A stretch of DNA of 11,768 nucleotides, taken from assembly GCA_002067555.1 (NCBI GenBank), contig MVQQ01000177.1, positions 1 through 11,768 on the forward strand, given 5' to 3'. Positions within the stretch are counted from its first letter, which is position 1. Every line of letters starts with the position of its first letter. Shown in pieces: positions 1 to 5,945 of this stretch. Both the position numbers and the translations under genes were made by a program. Under the pieces are notes generated by a model. It was given only the letters and a program-made list of their open reading frames with translations, made no database searches and was not told the DNA's origin. The DNA is from Syntrophorhabdus sp. PtaB.Bin184. GTDB lineage: Bacteria > Desulfobacterota > Syntrophorhabdia > Syntrophorhabdales > Syntrophorhabdaceae.

Positions 1-137
1 TCGCCGACCTTGATGTTCGGATATGTCTTCGAGAGGACCTGGCGGACCTCTGTTTCGCTACTCCCGGCGAAAGACACCGATACCAGTACGGCCGTTGTGA
101 GTAGTGATGCAACGAATGATCTAAGAATTGTTTTCAC
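1..137 (-). CDS. DsbC-type thiol:disulfide isomerase, N-terminal part, cut by window edge
   Basis: Only 45 codons are visible. The GTG start at 137-135 overlaps the stop of the OmpA-type gene by 4 bp (GTGA) and is preceded by AGGAG at good spacing. Residues 1-24 form a typical signal peptide: Lys/Arg near the start, a hydrophobic stretch rich in Leu, Val and Ala, then SFA-G. The mature start (SETEVRQVLSKTYPNIKVG) resembles the dimerisation domain of DsbC, which usually begins with a helix followed by 'fPNxkV'. The CXXC active site would lie outside the window. DsbC-type proteins reshuffle disulfides in the periplasm and are commonly encoded in F-type conjugation clusters, so a role in folding transfer-apparatus proteins fits. 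The family call rests on a short stretch and is moderate; a secreted or periplasmic protein is nearly certain. Confidence 0.6.
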   Translation of the reverse strand, partial: MKTILRSFVASLLTTAVLVSVSFAGSSETEVRQVLSKTYPNIKVG

Positions 138-799
138 TGGGTGATCTCCTTCTTTTGGGCTCTTACCTCGACCCTGCGGTTCATGTATCGCTTGTCCGGG
201 TCGTTTGTCGCGTAACAGCACTTACCCGTTCCCGTCACTTCCGAGAGGTGCATTCCGGCTTTTCGAAGATACCCTGCGACTGCTTCAGCCCTTTGCCGGG
301 CCAGTATGTCGTTATGGTCCTTACGCCCCAGATCGCAGGTATAGCCCGTCACGGAAAAGTAGCTGTCCTTCGTTCTTGCACCCATGCTTTCAACAAACGA
401 CGACAAAGTCGCTCTTGCCACATCATCGAGAACCGCGCTATCGAAAGCGAAGAGAATGGTGAGAGATTGTTCGGGAGCGCTTTGCCTTTCTTTGCCGCCC
501 CAGTTCGTGGCGTTCTCTCTTCTTGGCCCTTCGGGCTCCTTCTTTGTGCCCTGGGGACCGGGAGCAACGTCTTGGGAGACTCTTACGGCAGGCATAGGGG
601 ACCTGGTCGCCCGCAACAAATACGGTCCTGCAGCGGGTGTGTGTTCGCAGATCATGAACGTCTTCGCCTGCAGGCCGCTGCGCGCCATTCCCTCGAATGG
701 GTAACTGTAGTCCGTCTGGTAGATGCCGGTCGCGCCCGATTCGACCGTGTGGATCAAGATGAACAGGGTGCTGATGAGAAAGAGGCAGGACCCTTTCAT
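134..799 (-). CDS. OmpA/MotB-type peptidoglycan-binding protein with signal peptide
   Basis: The product is 221 residues. I chose the ATG at 799-797, although the frame stays open further upstream. It overlaps the preceding gene's stop by 4 bp (ATGA), begins a signal peptide (residues 1-22, MKGSCLFLISTLFILIHTVE), and anything upstream would run through the 207-residue gene in another frame. Residues about 25-110 look disordered, with a Pro/Lys/Glu-rich linker at 80-110. Residues 113-213 form an OmpA C-terminal domain: 'ILFAFDSAVLDD', then 'GYTCD', the helix 'LARQRAEAVAGYLRKAG', and the closing 'MNRRVEV'. Asp156 and one of Arg208/209 are the expected peptidoglycan contacts. No lipobox is seen. 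Four cysteines fall outside the signal (51, 155, 194, 195), unusual for this domain. The gene sits directly before the DsbC-type gene, so disulfide formation is plausible. It probably anchors something to the cell wall during transfer; that role is inferred. Confidence 0.85.
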   Translation of the reverse strand: MKGSCLFLISTLFILIHTVESGATGIYQTDYSYPFEGMARSGLQAKTFMICEHTPAAGPYLLRATRSPMPAVRVSQDVAPGPQGTKKEPEGPRRENATNWGGKERQSAPEQSLTILFAFDSAVLDDVARATLSSFVESMGARTKDSYFSVTGYTCDLGRKDHNDILARQRAEAVAGYLRKAGMHLSEVTGTGKCCYATNDPDKRYMNRRVEVRAQKKEITQ

Positions 800-1419
800 G
801 CTTCTTCCCCTGCCGCAGATCTTTCGTCGTCCGGCATGGTCTTCAGGTAGCCGGCCAGACCCTCGGGCTCGACAAAGCGGACTTGGGCCTTGGCTGCCAG
901 GTCCGAGGTAAGATCCCGGAACTCCCTGACGATCTCTTTCATGGTATCGATGGCCTCTCCCAGCTTCCTGATATCCTGAAGGGGAGACTTGATCTTGAAC
1001 TCGCAATATGCGGAATCGAGGCTTATGAAAATGTTGGCGAGAGCGGCCCCTTCCGAGGTTTTGGGCATGAAGACGTAGGCATTCCTTCTGCGCGCCAAGA
1101 TCTCCTTCTCGGCCGGGCTCGAGCCGGGAGACATGTAGAAGTTCGTGCCGCCCAGGGCGCTGGTGAAGGCCCGCACCTTGGACGTGAACCTCGTGATCCT
1201 CTCGTTTGCCTCCTCCAGTTCGAAAAGGGGCATGCATACCGTACCCGCATTCATCCTCATCCTGTTGATTGTTTTGTCTGTCGTGAAGAGGATCTGGGTG
1301 AGGAGATGGAGGTCCCGCATCTTCGGTGAAAGGACGATGCTCGCCTGTTCCTTGACGAGCCTGAGCTTCCTCTCCATGATCACGTCAGCCCTGCTTTTCT
1401 CAACGGCCGTATCTTCCAT
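796..1419 (-). CDS. Unrecognised 207-residue cytoplasmic protein
   Basis: I do not recognise this protein. The ATG at 1419-1417 follows AGGAGG with a 5-nt gap, and that ribosome-binding site overlaps the stop codon of the NusA-like gene, so the two are likely coupled. There is no signal peptide or membrane segment. The sequence looks like a real folded protein: an amphipathic start (residues 8-35), a helical segment around 36-90, a loop around 91-100 (Gly/Asn/Tyr/Pro/Ser), and a helix with a regular Ile/Leu pattern around 143-170 (IRKLGEAIDTMKEIVREF). The acidic tail is probably disordered. The size, helical layout and context loosely recall the DUF1845/AcaB-like proteins of integrative conjugative elements, but I see no decisive motif and give this only as a possibility. 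It lies second in an operon leading to OmpA- and DsbC-type exported proteins. Confidence 0.85.
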   Translation of the reverse strand: MEDTAVEKSRADVIMERKLRLVKEQASIVLSPKMRDLHLLTQILFTTDKTINRMRMNAGTVCMPLFELEEANERITRFTSKVRAFTSALGGTNFYMSPGSSPAEKEILARRRNAYVFMPKTSEGAALANIFISLDSAYCEFKIKSPLQDIRKLGEAIDTMKEIVREFRDLTSDLAAKAQVRFVEPEGLAGYLKTMPDDERSAAGEEA

Positions 1420-1428
1420 CTTCGCCTC

Positions 1429-2076
1429 CTAAAGGTTCGTGTCTTCGGCCTTCCTGATCAGTATCGTGATATCGAGGAGCTTTGCGGCCGTGGCAACGTT
1501 CGTGCCTCCTTTCCCTACGAAGAGTCCGTAGTAAGCCGGGTCCACCCCGACGACCGCCTCCCGTAACGTGCTTGAGAATATTACTTTCCGGATTTTGTCC
1601 GAAGGTGCGGGAGCGAGGGCGTTCCGCACGTACTCCTTAATATCCCGGGAATAACGGACCAGCGTGATCGTATCGTCCGTGTACGCCTTCATTACCGGAA
1701 GATAGGGCAGGCATTCCCTGACGGGATCGGTATCGTTCAGGCCTTCCAGGGCCATCTTCGCGAATCCCGCCCCCTGCACTGACACCGCCCTTTTGATCCT
1801 GATCTTTTCTTCCTCGATGAGGACAGAGAAGGCCCGCTCTGCCACCCTGATGTAGTAGTGGTGGGAGCGCTGGGAGAGAATGATCTTCCCCTTTTCCACC
1901 ACGAAGACACAAGCGACGAGGTTCTGCCCAGCTTTGTGAGGCCTGTTGGCATATCGCTTCGGCAGGAACGCGAGCAGTTCCGTGCCGGAGATCAGGATGA
2001 GATGTGCATCATGGTCTGGCATCGACTTCACCACCACTCCGGGCACCAGGTACCCAACTTTCAGAGACAGGACCAC
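1429..2076 (-). CDS. NusA-like RNA-binding protein (S1-KH1-KH2 core only)
   Basis: The product is 215 residues, less than half the usual length of NusA. The GTG start at 2076 has GGAGGGG 7 nt upstream. Residues about 4-72 match the NusA S1 domain, ending in 'GKIILSQRSHHYYIR' where NusA has 'IILSRTHPxfl'. Residues about 90-157 follow NusA KH1: 'NDTDPVREC' for 'DPVGAC' and 'RYSRDIKEYVRNALAPA', a near-standard NusA stretch. Residues 163-210 follow KH2, with an intact GXXG loop (GKGG, 188-191) in 'FVGKGGTNVATAAKLL'. In KH1 the GXXG loop is replaced by 'LPYLP', so it probably no longer binds RNA in the usual way. The RNA-polymerase-binding N-terminal domain and the C-terminal acidic repeats are absent. 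NusA tunes pausing, termination and antitermination; this short form may bind element transcripts or compete with host NusA. It is first in the operon and divergent from the coupling-protein gene. The family match is strong; the role is inference. Confidence 0.85.
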   Translation of the reverse strand: MVLSLKVGYLVPGVVVKSMPDHDAHLILISGTELLAFLPKRYANRPHKAGQNLVACVFVVEKGKIILSQRSHHYYIRVAERAFSVLIEEEKIRIKRAVSVQGAGFAKMALEGLNDTDPVRECLPYLPVMKAYTDDTITLVRYSRDIKEYVRNALAPAPSDKIRKVIFSSTLREAVVGVDPAYYGLFVGKGGTNVATAAKLLDITILIRKAEDTNL

Positions 2077-2248
2077 CGTGAGTCCCCTCCGTCACCATGT
2101 CGCGGTTGCCCGCGCGGTCTTTGTGATCCCTTCGAAGCCATCGGCTTACGGTCGGGTCGGAGAGGGTATTACTTCCTGGAGGATCAGCGCTGGGGGCTTT
2201 CGTGGAAGGAGGTGGCGGAAAGTACTACTCGGGAAGAGGAGAAACAGC
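2077..2248. promoter_or_regulatory. Divergent intergenic region between the NusA-like and coupling-protein genes
   Basis: This 172-bp region must carry the start signals for both directions unless one is driven from elsewhere. Ribosome-binding sites are clear at both ends: GGAGGGG before the GTG at 2076 (minus) and GAGGAG before the GTG at 2249 (plus). Promoters are not clear. The best plus-strand candidate is CTTACG (2145-2150), a 16-nt gap, and TATTAC (2167-2172), which matches consensus poorly. An 8-bp palindrome CAGCGCTG lies near 2186-2193. The absence of a good sigma70 site would fit use of an activator or the element's own sigma-like protein. Confidence 0.35.
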
Positions 2249-3679
2249 GTGGATCAGGCGGGAGGCTTTGAACAACTGCGGGCTATTAACAGTAAGGGGA
2301 GATGCCGTCCGAACACCGGCATGACAATTCTCGGAAAAGGGGTGAACCTCGCCGACCGGTCCAGGGACATCTTTATCGTCATACCGGACCAGGAGCGCAG
2401 CGGCCATCTCGGCTGCTTCGGGACAACGCGCATCGGCAAGACGCGGCTCATGGAATCGGTGATCGAGCAGGACATCAGGAAGGGCTACAACCTCGCGATC
2501 ATCGACCCCAAGGGTGACATCGACCTCTTTTCGAAGGTGATCCAGGCATCGGCCGAGTCTGGCAGGCTTGAGGAAGTAATGCTCCTTACCCCCATCTATC
2601 CGGACCACTCCGTGAAGTTGGATCCGCTCAGCCATTATTACATGGAGGACGAACTGGTCGACCACGTGGTAAGCGGGATCAAAGCGAAGGAGGACTATTT
2701 CATTGCCATTGCAAGCGAGGTCACGAGCGCGGTGGTCTCCGGCCTTGCCTTAAAGGCCAAAAGATTCGGCCAAGACCTGAACGTCAATTTCAGCGAGATA
2801 AAGGCGCGGGTCACCTACAAAGACCTCCAGGACCTCAAGACCGAGCTTCTTCTCATTAAAGACGCCCTTCCCGAGGTCGTGGAAGTGTGCGACAACATCG
2901 ACCAGATCCTCTCATCGACGCAGGAATTCTTCTCCAAAGTCGCCTCATCCTTGAGGACCATGTTGTCTGCCCTCTCTTCGGGCAATACGGGGAAGATCAT
3001 TGGCAAGAGCTACGTGAACGAATTCGTGGCCCGCTTCGGGGAAGGCAAAGGGGTGATCCTCTACTGCAACACCGGTTCCCTTCTTGCGCGCCGCACCGCC
3101 CACATCATCGGCAGGGTCCTCATCTCCATGATCCAGAGCATGGTAGGCAGGTTCTTCGCCTCGGGGAGAAAGCTCGACCCGCCCCTGTGCATCCACATCG
3201 ATGAGGGTCACAACATCGCCTACCTTGGCATACAGGAATTGTTCTCCAAGGCAGGCGGCGCGAACACCTGGATCAGCTTCTATACCCAAAGCATCGCTCT
3301 CATCGAGCAGGAGATAGGGCCCGAGGCGGCGAAAGGCATCATGGACAACATCAACAACTGGATCTTCATGCGGGTCAACCACCCGGATACCGCGCAATAC
3401 ATGGAGGACTCATCTCCCATTTCAAAGAAGTTCCAGCCCATCATCACCCCCGATGAATGCACGGGGAGGATCACCTTGCGGGAGATCGAGGACCAGCTTA
3501 TCCTCAAAGCCAACGTCCTCCAACTCGCCGACCGGCAGTTCTACATGCGTTCGAGGGGCAATTACTACAAGGCGTTTACCATCGATTCGAGCCCGCTCTA
3601 CGTTCACGTCACCTTCCCGGAACTCACCGGTTCCGACCCGATTCAGTCAGAGCAATCGGTTGACTTATATATACGTTAG
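2249..3679 (+). CDS. TraD/TraG/VirD4-type conjugative coupling ATPase without membrane domain
   Basis: The product is 476 residues. The frame is open from further upstream, but I chose the GTG at 2249 because GAGGAG sits 7 nt before it and the upstream part lies antisense to the NusA-like gene and looks non-coding. Residues 54-67 carry a Walker A motif (GTTRIGKT, 58-65). Residues 81-90 are the typical 'NLAIIDPKGD'. Residues 313-323 hold Walker B (IHIDEGH), followed by 'SFYTQS' at 343-348, as in coupling proteins of the VirD4/TraD class and HerA-type pumps. Such proteins bring the relaxase-DNA complex to the secretion channel and drive DNA transfer. Most have two N-terminal membrane helices and over 600 residues; here only about 50 soluble residues precede Walker A. 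It may rely on a separate membrane partner. The 3' end contains the promoter of vapBC. A non-conjugative DNA pump is the alternative. Confidence 0.85.
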   Translation: MDQAGGFEQLRAINSKGRCRPNTGMTILGKGVNLADRSRDIFIVIPDQERSGHLGCFGTTRIGKTRLMESVIEQDIRKGYNLAIIDPKGDIDLFSKVIQASAESGRLEEVMLLTPIYPDHSVKLDPLSHYYMEDELVDHVVSGIKAKEDYFIAIASEVTSAVVSGLALKAKRFGQDLNVNFSEIKARVTYKDLQDLKTELLLIKDALPEVVEVCDNIDQILSSTQEFFSKVASSLRTMLSALSSGNTGKIIGKSYVNEFVARFGEGKGVILYCNTGSLLARRTAHIIGRVLISMIQSMVGRFFASGRKLDPPLCIHIDEGHNIAYLGIQELFSKAGGANTWISFYTQSIALIEQEIGPEAAKGIMDNINNWIFMRVNHPDTAQYMEDSSPISKKFQPIITPDECTGRITLREIEDQLILKANVLQLADRQFYMRSRGNYYKAFTIDSSPLYVHVTFPELTGSDPIQSEQSVDLYIR

Positions 3680-3688
3680 TCCTATTAT
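3660..3688 (+). promoter_or_regulatory. Sigma70-type promoter of vapBC
   Basis: TTGACT (3660-3665) and TATTAT (3683-3688) are separated by exactly 17 nt and match consensus at 5/6 and 5/6 positions. The element overlaps the last codons and stop of the coupling-protein gene, so vapBC can be transcribed independently of it. This AT-rich stretch stands out from the GC-rich surroundings. Confidence 0.7.
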
Positions 3689-3695
3689 GTATATA
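3668..3695. promoter_or_regulatory. Inverted repeat over the vapBC promoter, probable VapB operator
   Basis: TATATAC (3668-3674) and GTATATA (3689-3695) form a perfect 7-bp inverted repeat with 14 nt between the arms. The arm centres are 21 bp apart, two helical turns, so both face the same side of the DNA. The right arm lies just after the -10 box. VapB-type antitoxins commonly repress their own operon by binding such repeats; that this one does so is inferred. Confidence 0.6.
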
Positions 3696-3714
3696 CACAA
3701 TTGGAGGTGACGCC

Positions 3715-3903
3715 ATGGCAAAGGCAATGACATCGATCAGGCTTGATACGCAGCTCGCCGATGAGGCCGCGAGAGTGCTGGGCGTGAAGAGCAGGACAGA
3801 GGCGGTCCATATCGCGTTGCGGGAGATCGTGGCGCTCAAGAAATTCAAGGACCTGATGACCAAACACTCGGGCAAGCTGACCTTCGAGGGTCTTGGTGAA
3901 TAG
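3715..3903 (+). CDS. vapB: VapB-type antitoxin
   Basis: The product is 62 residues. The ATG at 3715 has GGAGGTGA upstream at good spacing. The layout is that of VapB antitoxins: an N-terminal strand 'TSIRLDTQLADEAARVLGV', then 'SRTEAVHIALREIVALKKFKDLM' forming the ribbon-helix-helix DNA-binding part, and a short tail 'GKLTFEGLGE' that would occupy the toxin's active site. The gene overlaps the toxin gene by 8 bp, the usual antitoxin-first arrangement. The protein is expected to neutralise the VapC toxin and to repress the operon through the inverted repeat at 3668-3695. On a mobile element such a pair typically stabilises inheritance. The family call is strong from sequence and context together. 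Confidence 0.9.
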   Translation: MAKAMTSIRLDTQLADEAARVLGVKSRTEAVHIALREIVALKKFKDLMTKHSGKLTFEGLGE

Positions 3904-4303
3904 TATCGTCCTCTTCGACACCTCGGTTTTCGTTGATCACCTGCGTACCGGCTGCCATCAGGAGCGGATCGCATCCGTCACCGGGCTTATAAGGACGTCA
4001 GCCGTAGTACTGGCCGAACTCTGGCGGGGTGCGACGAAGCCCGCTGAAAAGGCATTTCTCAAGGAGCTCGCGAAGAACCATCCTGTCCTCACACCGACGG
4101 AAAAGAACTGGATGGAATCGGGGGAGATCCTGGGGAGGATCCGCCACGATAAAGGTTTTTCACCGGACAAGCTCCGCGATCTCCACTTCGACGTGCTTAT
4201 AGCGCTGACCGCGAGATCGTATGGCGCGCGGCTGATCACCTCGAACCCGGCCGATTTCGAGTTGATCAGGGGATATCGCGGGTTTCAGCACGAGATATGG
4301 TAA
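3896..4303 (+). CDS. vapC: VapC-type PIN-domain ribonuclease toxin
   Basis: The product is 135 residues, normal for VapC. The frame also allows a TTG at 3893, but I chose GTG 3896, which has GAGGG upstream and begins right before the standard PIN start 'IVLFDTSVFVDHL'. The acidic metal-binding residues are in place: Asp8 in 'FDTS', Glu41 in 'VVLAELWRG', Asp99 in 'HFDVLIALTAR', and Asp120 in 'TSNPADFELI'. PIN toxins cut RNA, often tRNA or rRNA, in a Mg2+-dependent way and stop growth when the labile antitoxin is lost. It is co-transcribed with vapB through an 8-bp overlap. Nothing suggests inactivation: length and catalytic residues are intact. Confidence 0.92.
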   Translation: MNSIVLFDTSVFVDHLRTGCHQERIASVTGLIRTSAVVLAELWRGATKPAEKAFLKELAKNHPVLTPTEKNWMESGEILGRIRHDKGFSPDKLRDLHFDVLIALTARSYGARLITSNPADFELIRGYRGFQHEIW

Positions 4304-4414
4304 GGGTAGGGAACGGTTACGCATAATCGCCGTGAGATCTCTCGCTGATATTCACGCCGCCCAATCCTTTACCGCATGGTTCTTCCTCCCTCAGAATAGT
4401 TCAGATCCCTTGCC
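4304..4414. other. Convergent intergenic gap between vapC and the ParB-like gene
   Basis: Two operons converge here. I see no good hairpin followed by a T-tract on either strand. There is only an 8-bp palindrome GAGATCTC near 4334-4341 inside a weak CGTGA...TCACG pair. Termination in this gap may be factor-dependent. Confidence 0.4.
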
Positions 4415-5638
4415 CTAAGGAGCAGTCGGCTGATCATCCGGCTTCACCGGAGCCTGGGCCGCAATGGCCTTCTCCGACTCCTCCACCGACACCGCCTCTT
4501 TTTGACGGCTCTTAACCTCTTTGACGAGCCTTCGGAGAAGGTTATCGATTGACTTCTGGTATCTCTCCACGGTCCTTGATGCCTCGCTGTTCCACTTGTG
4601 GCATTCGGAAAACCGGACGAGGGATTCGACAAATTCCGAGATCACCTGGAGCTGGACCTCAAGCAGGGCGGGATTCGAGTAATAGGCAATGTTCTTGTCG
4701 TAGAGCTCACTCACCCTCGCGATCTCGTGTCTCCAGAGCGCGACCTGGCCTTCGAAGCCGTAGATCCGGTTCTTGAACGATTCTATTTCCCCGTTCAGTT
4801 TGGCTATCTCGTTTTGCTTCTCCTTCATCGCCGCCTCCCTCCTTTCCCGTTCCATCCTCAAGTTCTCCAAGTCTTTCTCGAAAACCTGTTTTACCTCTTC
4901 GGTGATCTCCTCCTTGTTCTTCTGGTACTCGGCGAGGGTGTCCTTTGCCTTTTTTCTTATCTTTTCCAACTCCTTCCCATGCTGTTCGAGCGCTTCCTGG
5001 GCCTTTTTCTTCTCCTCCTCCGCGGCAGCAAGCTCAGCCTCAGCCTCAGCCAGCTTCTTTCGCTCGAGATCGAGATCCTCCTTGTGGCGGGATTCTAAGG
5101 AAGATATTTCTTGTTCGTGCTTTTCGAGCACCTCCGGGGGCACTACAGGGCGCTCGATCGAAAGGGAATAGAAGATGCTTCGCTGGAGATCGTGGTCTTC
5201 GCGCAGGAATTTGTCGATGGATCGCCTGTCGATTTTGCCTTCTTTGTACAGTGCGTACAGCTCGGGTATCAGGTTCTCTTCGTCCATGCGGTCCTGGACC
5301 CTCTCTTTTTCCCTCACCTTTTCCTTCCGTTCCGCCTCCGTCATCTGGCGGCGGCTCGCATTATCGAAAAGGGCCTCCAGTATCTCGGCGCGTGTTTCCG
5401 CAAGGGAGCAGGGCACTTCTTCCAGGCCCTCTTCTATGGCGGCTTTCTTGCGATGATGTCCCGCGAGGATGATATACCCGTCCCCGTCTTTCTCCAGGAT
5501 CAGGTCGTTCAGTATCCCCGCCTCCTTTATGCTTTCCCGCAGATCATGGTACTCGGCGTCCGAGAGCGGGGGGAACAGCGCGGTATACTCGGGTTTTTCT
5601 CTCAGCAGACTCACTTTGACACACCCCAGGTATTTCAT
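4415..5638 (-). CDS. ParB-domain protein with long coiled coil
   Basis: The product is 407 residues. The ATG at 5638 follows a perfect AGGAGGT with 5 nt between. Residues about 5-90 form a ParB/Srx-type N-terminal domain: 'FPPLSDAEYHDLRESIKEAGILNDLIL', then 'GYIILAGHHRKKAAIEEGLEEVPC', the counterpart of the ParB nucleotide-binding box (GxRRxxAA; here GHHRKKAA at 60-67). Residues about 95-165 are helical and could hold the DNA-binding part, but I cannot see a clear helix-turn-helix. Residues about 170-300 are a long coiled coil very rich in Glu, Lys, Ala and Leu. The rest is helical with a Pro-rich end. ParB proteins are CTP-dependent clamps for DNA segregation or regulation; this coiled-coil form is not a standard plasmid ParB. 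No ParA is visible nearby. The 59-bp repeat array lies directly upstream and is its most obvious candidate site. Confidence 0.8.
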   Translation of the reverse strand: MKYLGCVKVSLLREKPEYTALFPPLSDAEYHDLRESIKEAGILNDLILEKDGDGYIILAGHHRKKAAIEEGLEEVPCSLAETRAEILEALFDNASRRQMTEAERKEKVREKERVQDRMDEENLIPELYALYKEGKIDRRSIDKFLREDHDLQRSIFYSLSIERPVVPPEVLEKHEQEISSLESRHKEDLDLERKKLAEAEAELAAAEEEKKKAQEALEQHGKELEKIRKKAKDTLAEYQKNKEEITEEVKQVFEKDLENLRMERERREAAMKEKQNEIAKLNGEIESFKNRIYGFEGQVALWRHEIARVSELYDKNIAYYSNPALLEVQLQVISEFVESLVRFSECHKWNSEASRTVERYQKSIDNLLRRLVKEVKSRQKEAVSVEESEKAIAAQAPVKPDDQPTAP

Positions 5639-5726
5639 TGGAGACCTCCTGATATTCGTTATCGCGCAAACGTTCTGCGCGTGCGTCGCCCTTCCTGAGC
5701 ATTCCCGGCTTAATGCCGTTTCCGCT
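5639..5726 (-). promoter_or_regulatory. Leader of the ParB-like gene with a small hairpin
   Basis: The stretch between the repeat array and the start codon contains a perfect 6-bp stem, CGCGCA (5663-5668) and TGCGCG (5676-5681), with a 7-nt loop, about 25 nt before the start codon and just upstream of the ribosome-binding site. A second small stem, CGGC/GCCG, lies at 5706-5718. No T-tract follows, so these are not terminators. They may shape the 5' end of the mRNA. No open reading frame here is convincing. Confidence 0.35.
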
Positions 5727-5940
5727 CCTCGTGTTCACATCCCTTCAATGTGTCTCCATAGCTCATTGACGTAATTCCCATCCTCGTATGTTGACGCATC
5801 GTTTCATTGTGTCTACATAGCTCATTGACGTAATTCCCATCCAGCTATGTTGACACATCATTTCGATGCGCTCACATAGCCCGTTGACGTAATTCCCATC
5901 CCCGTATGTTGACACATCGCCTATGTGCGTACATCGCCGG
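5727..5940. repeat. 59-bp tandem repeat array with inverted half-sites (candidate centromere, operators or iterons)
   Basis: Three full units repeat with an exact 59-bp period, with degenerate partial copies at both ends. Each unit holds an invariant 18-bp core, TTGACGTAATTCCCATCC, at 5766-5783, 5825-5842 and 5884-5901. Each core is flanked by inverted half-sites of about 15 bp. In the middle unit they are TGTGTCTACATAGCT (5808-5822) and AGCTATGTTGACACA (5843-5857), complementary at 14 of 15 positions. The other left arms lie at 5749-5763 and 5867-5881, and the other right arms at 5784-5798 and 5902-5916. Damaged copies lie at about 5727-5740 (right type) and 5926-5940 (left type). The array fills most of the 307-bp gap between the RHH-like and ParB-like genes. 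Strict spacing with conserved core and arms points to specific protein binding, as in plasmid centromeres, iteron origins or multi-site operators. Confidence 0.9.
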
Positions 5941-5945
5941 ATGTG

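Noticed and set aside
800..1237. In-frame upstream extension of the OmpA-type gene
   Set aside because: It overlaps the 207-residue gene in another frame and reads as Gly/Arg/His-rich shadow sequence; the signal peptide begins at 799.
1946..2248. Open frame upstream of and in frame with the coupling ATPase
   Set aside because: It lies antisense to the NusA-like gene and then in the intergenic region, has low-quality composition, no membrane segments, and the GTG at 2249 has a strong ribosome-binding site.
4304..4414. Possible bidirectional terminator between vapC and the ParB-like gene
   Set aside because: Only weak stems and no T-tract on either strand.
5791..5879. TTGACG/TTGACA with TACATA/CACATA at 17-nt spacing inside the array, plus strand
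   Set aside because: They look like promoters, but no plus-strand gene follows and they are explained by the conserved arms; coincidental resemblance is more likely.
5727..5940. Array considered as a short CRISPR
   Set aside because: The sequence between conserved cores is itself similar from unit to unit and forms inverted arms; real spacers would be unrelated, and no cas gene is visible.
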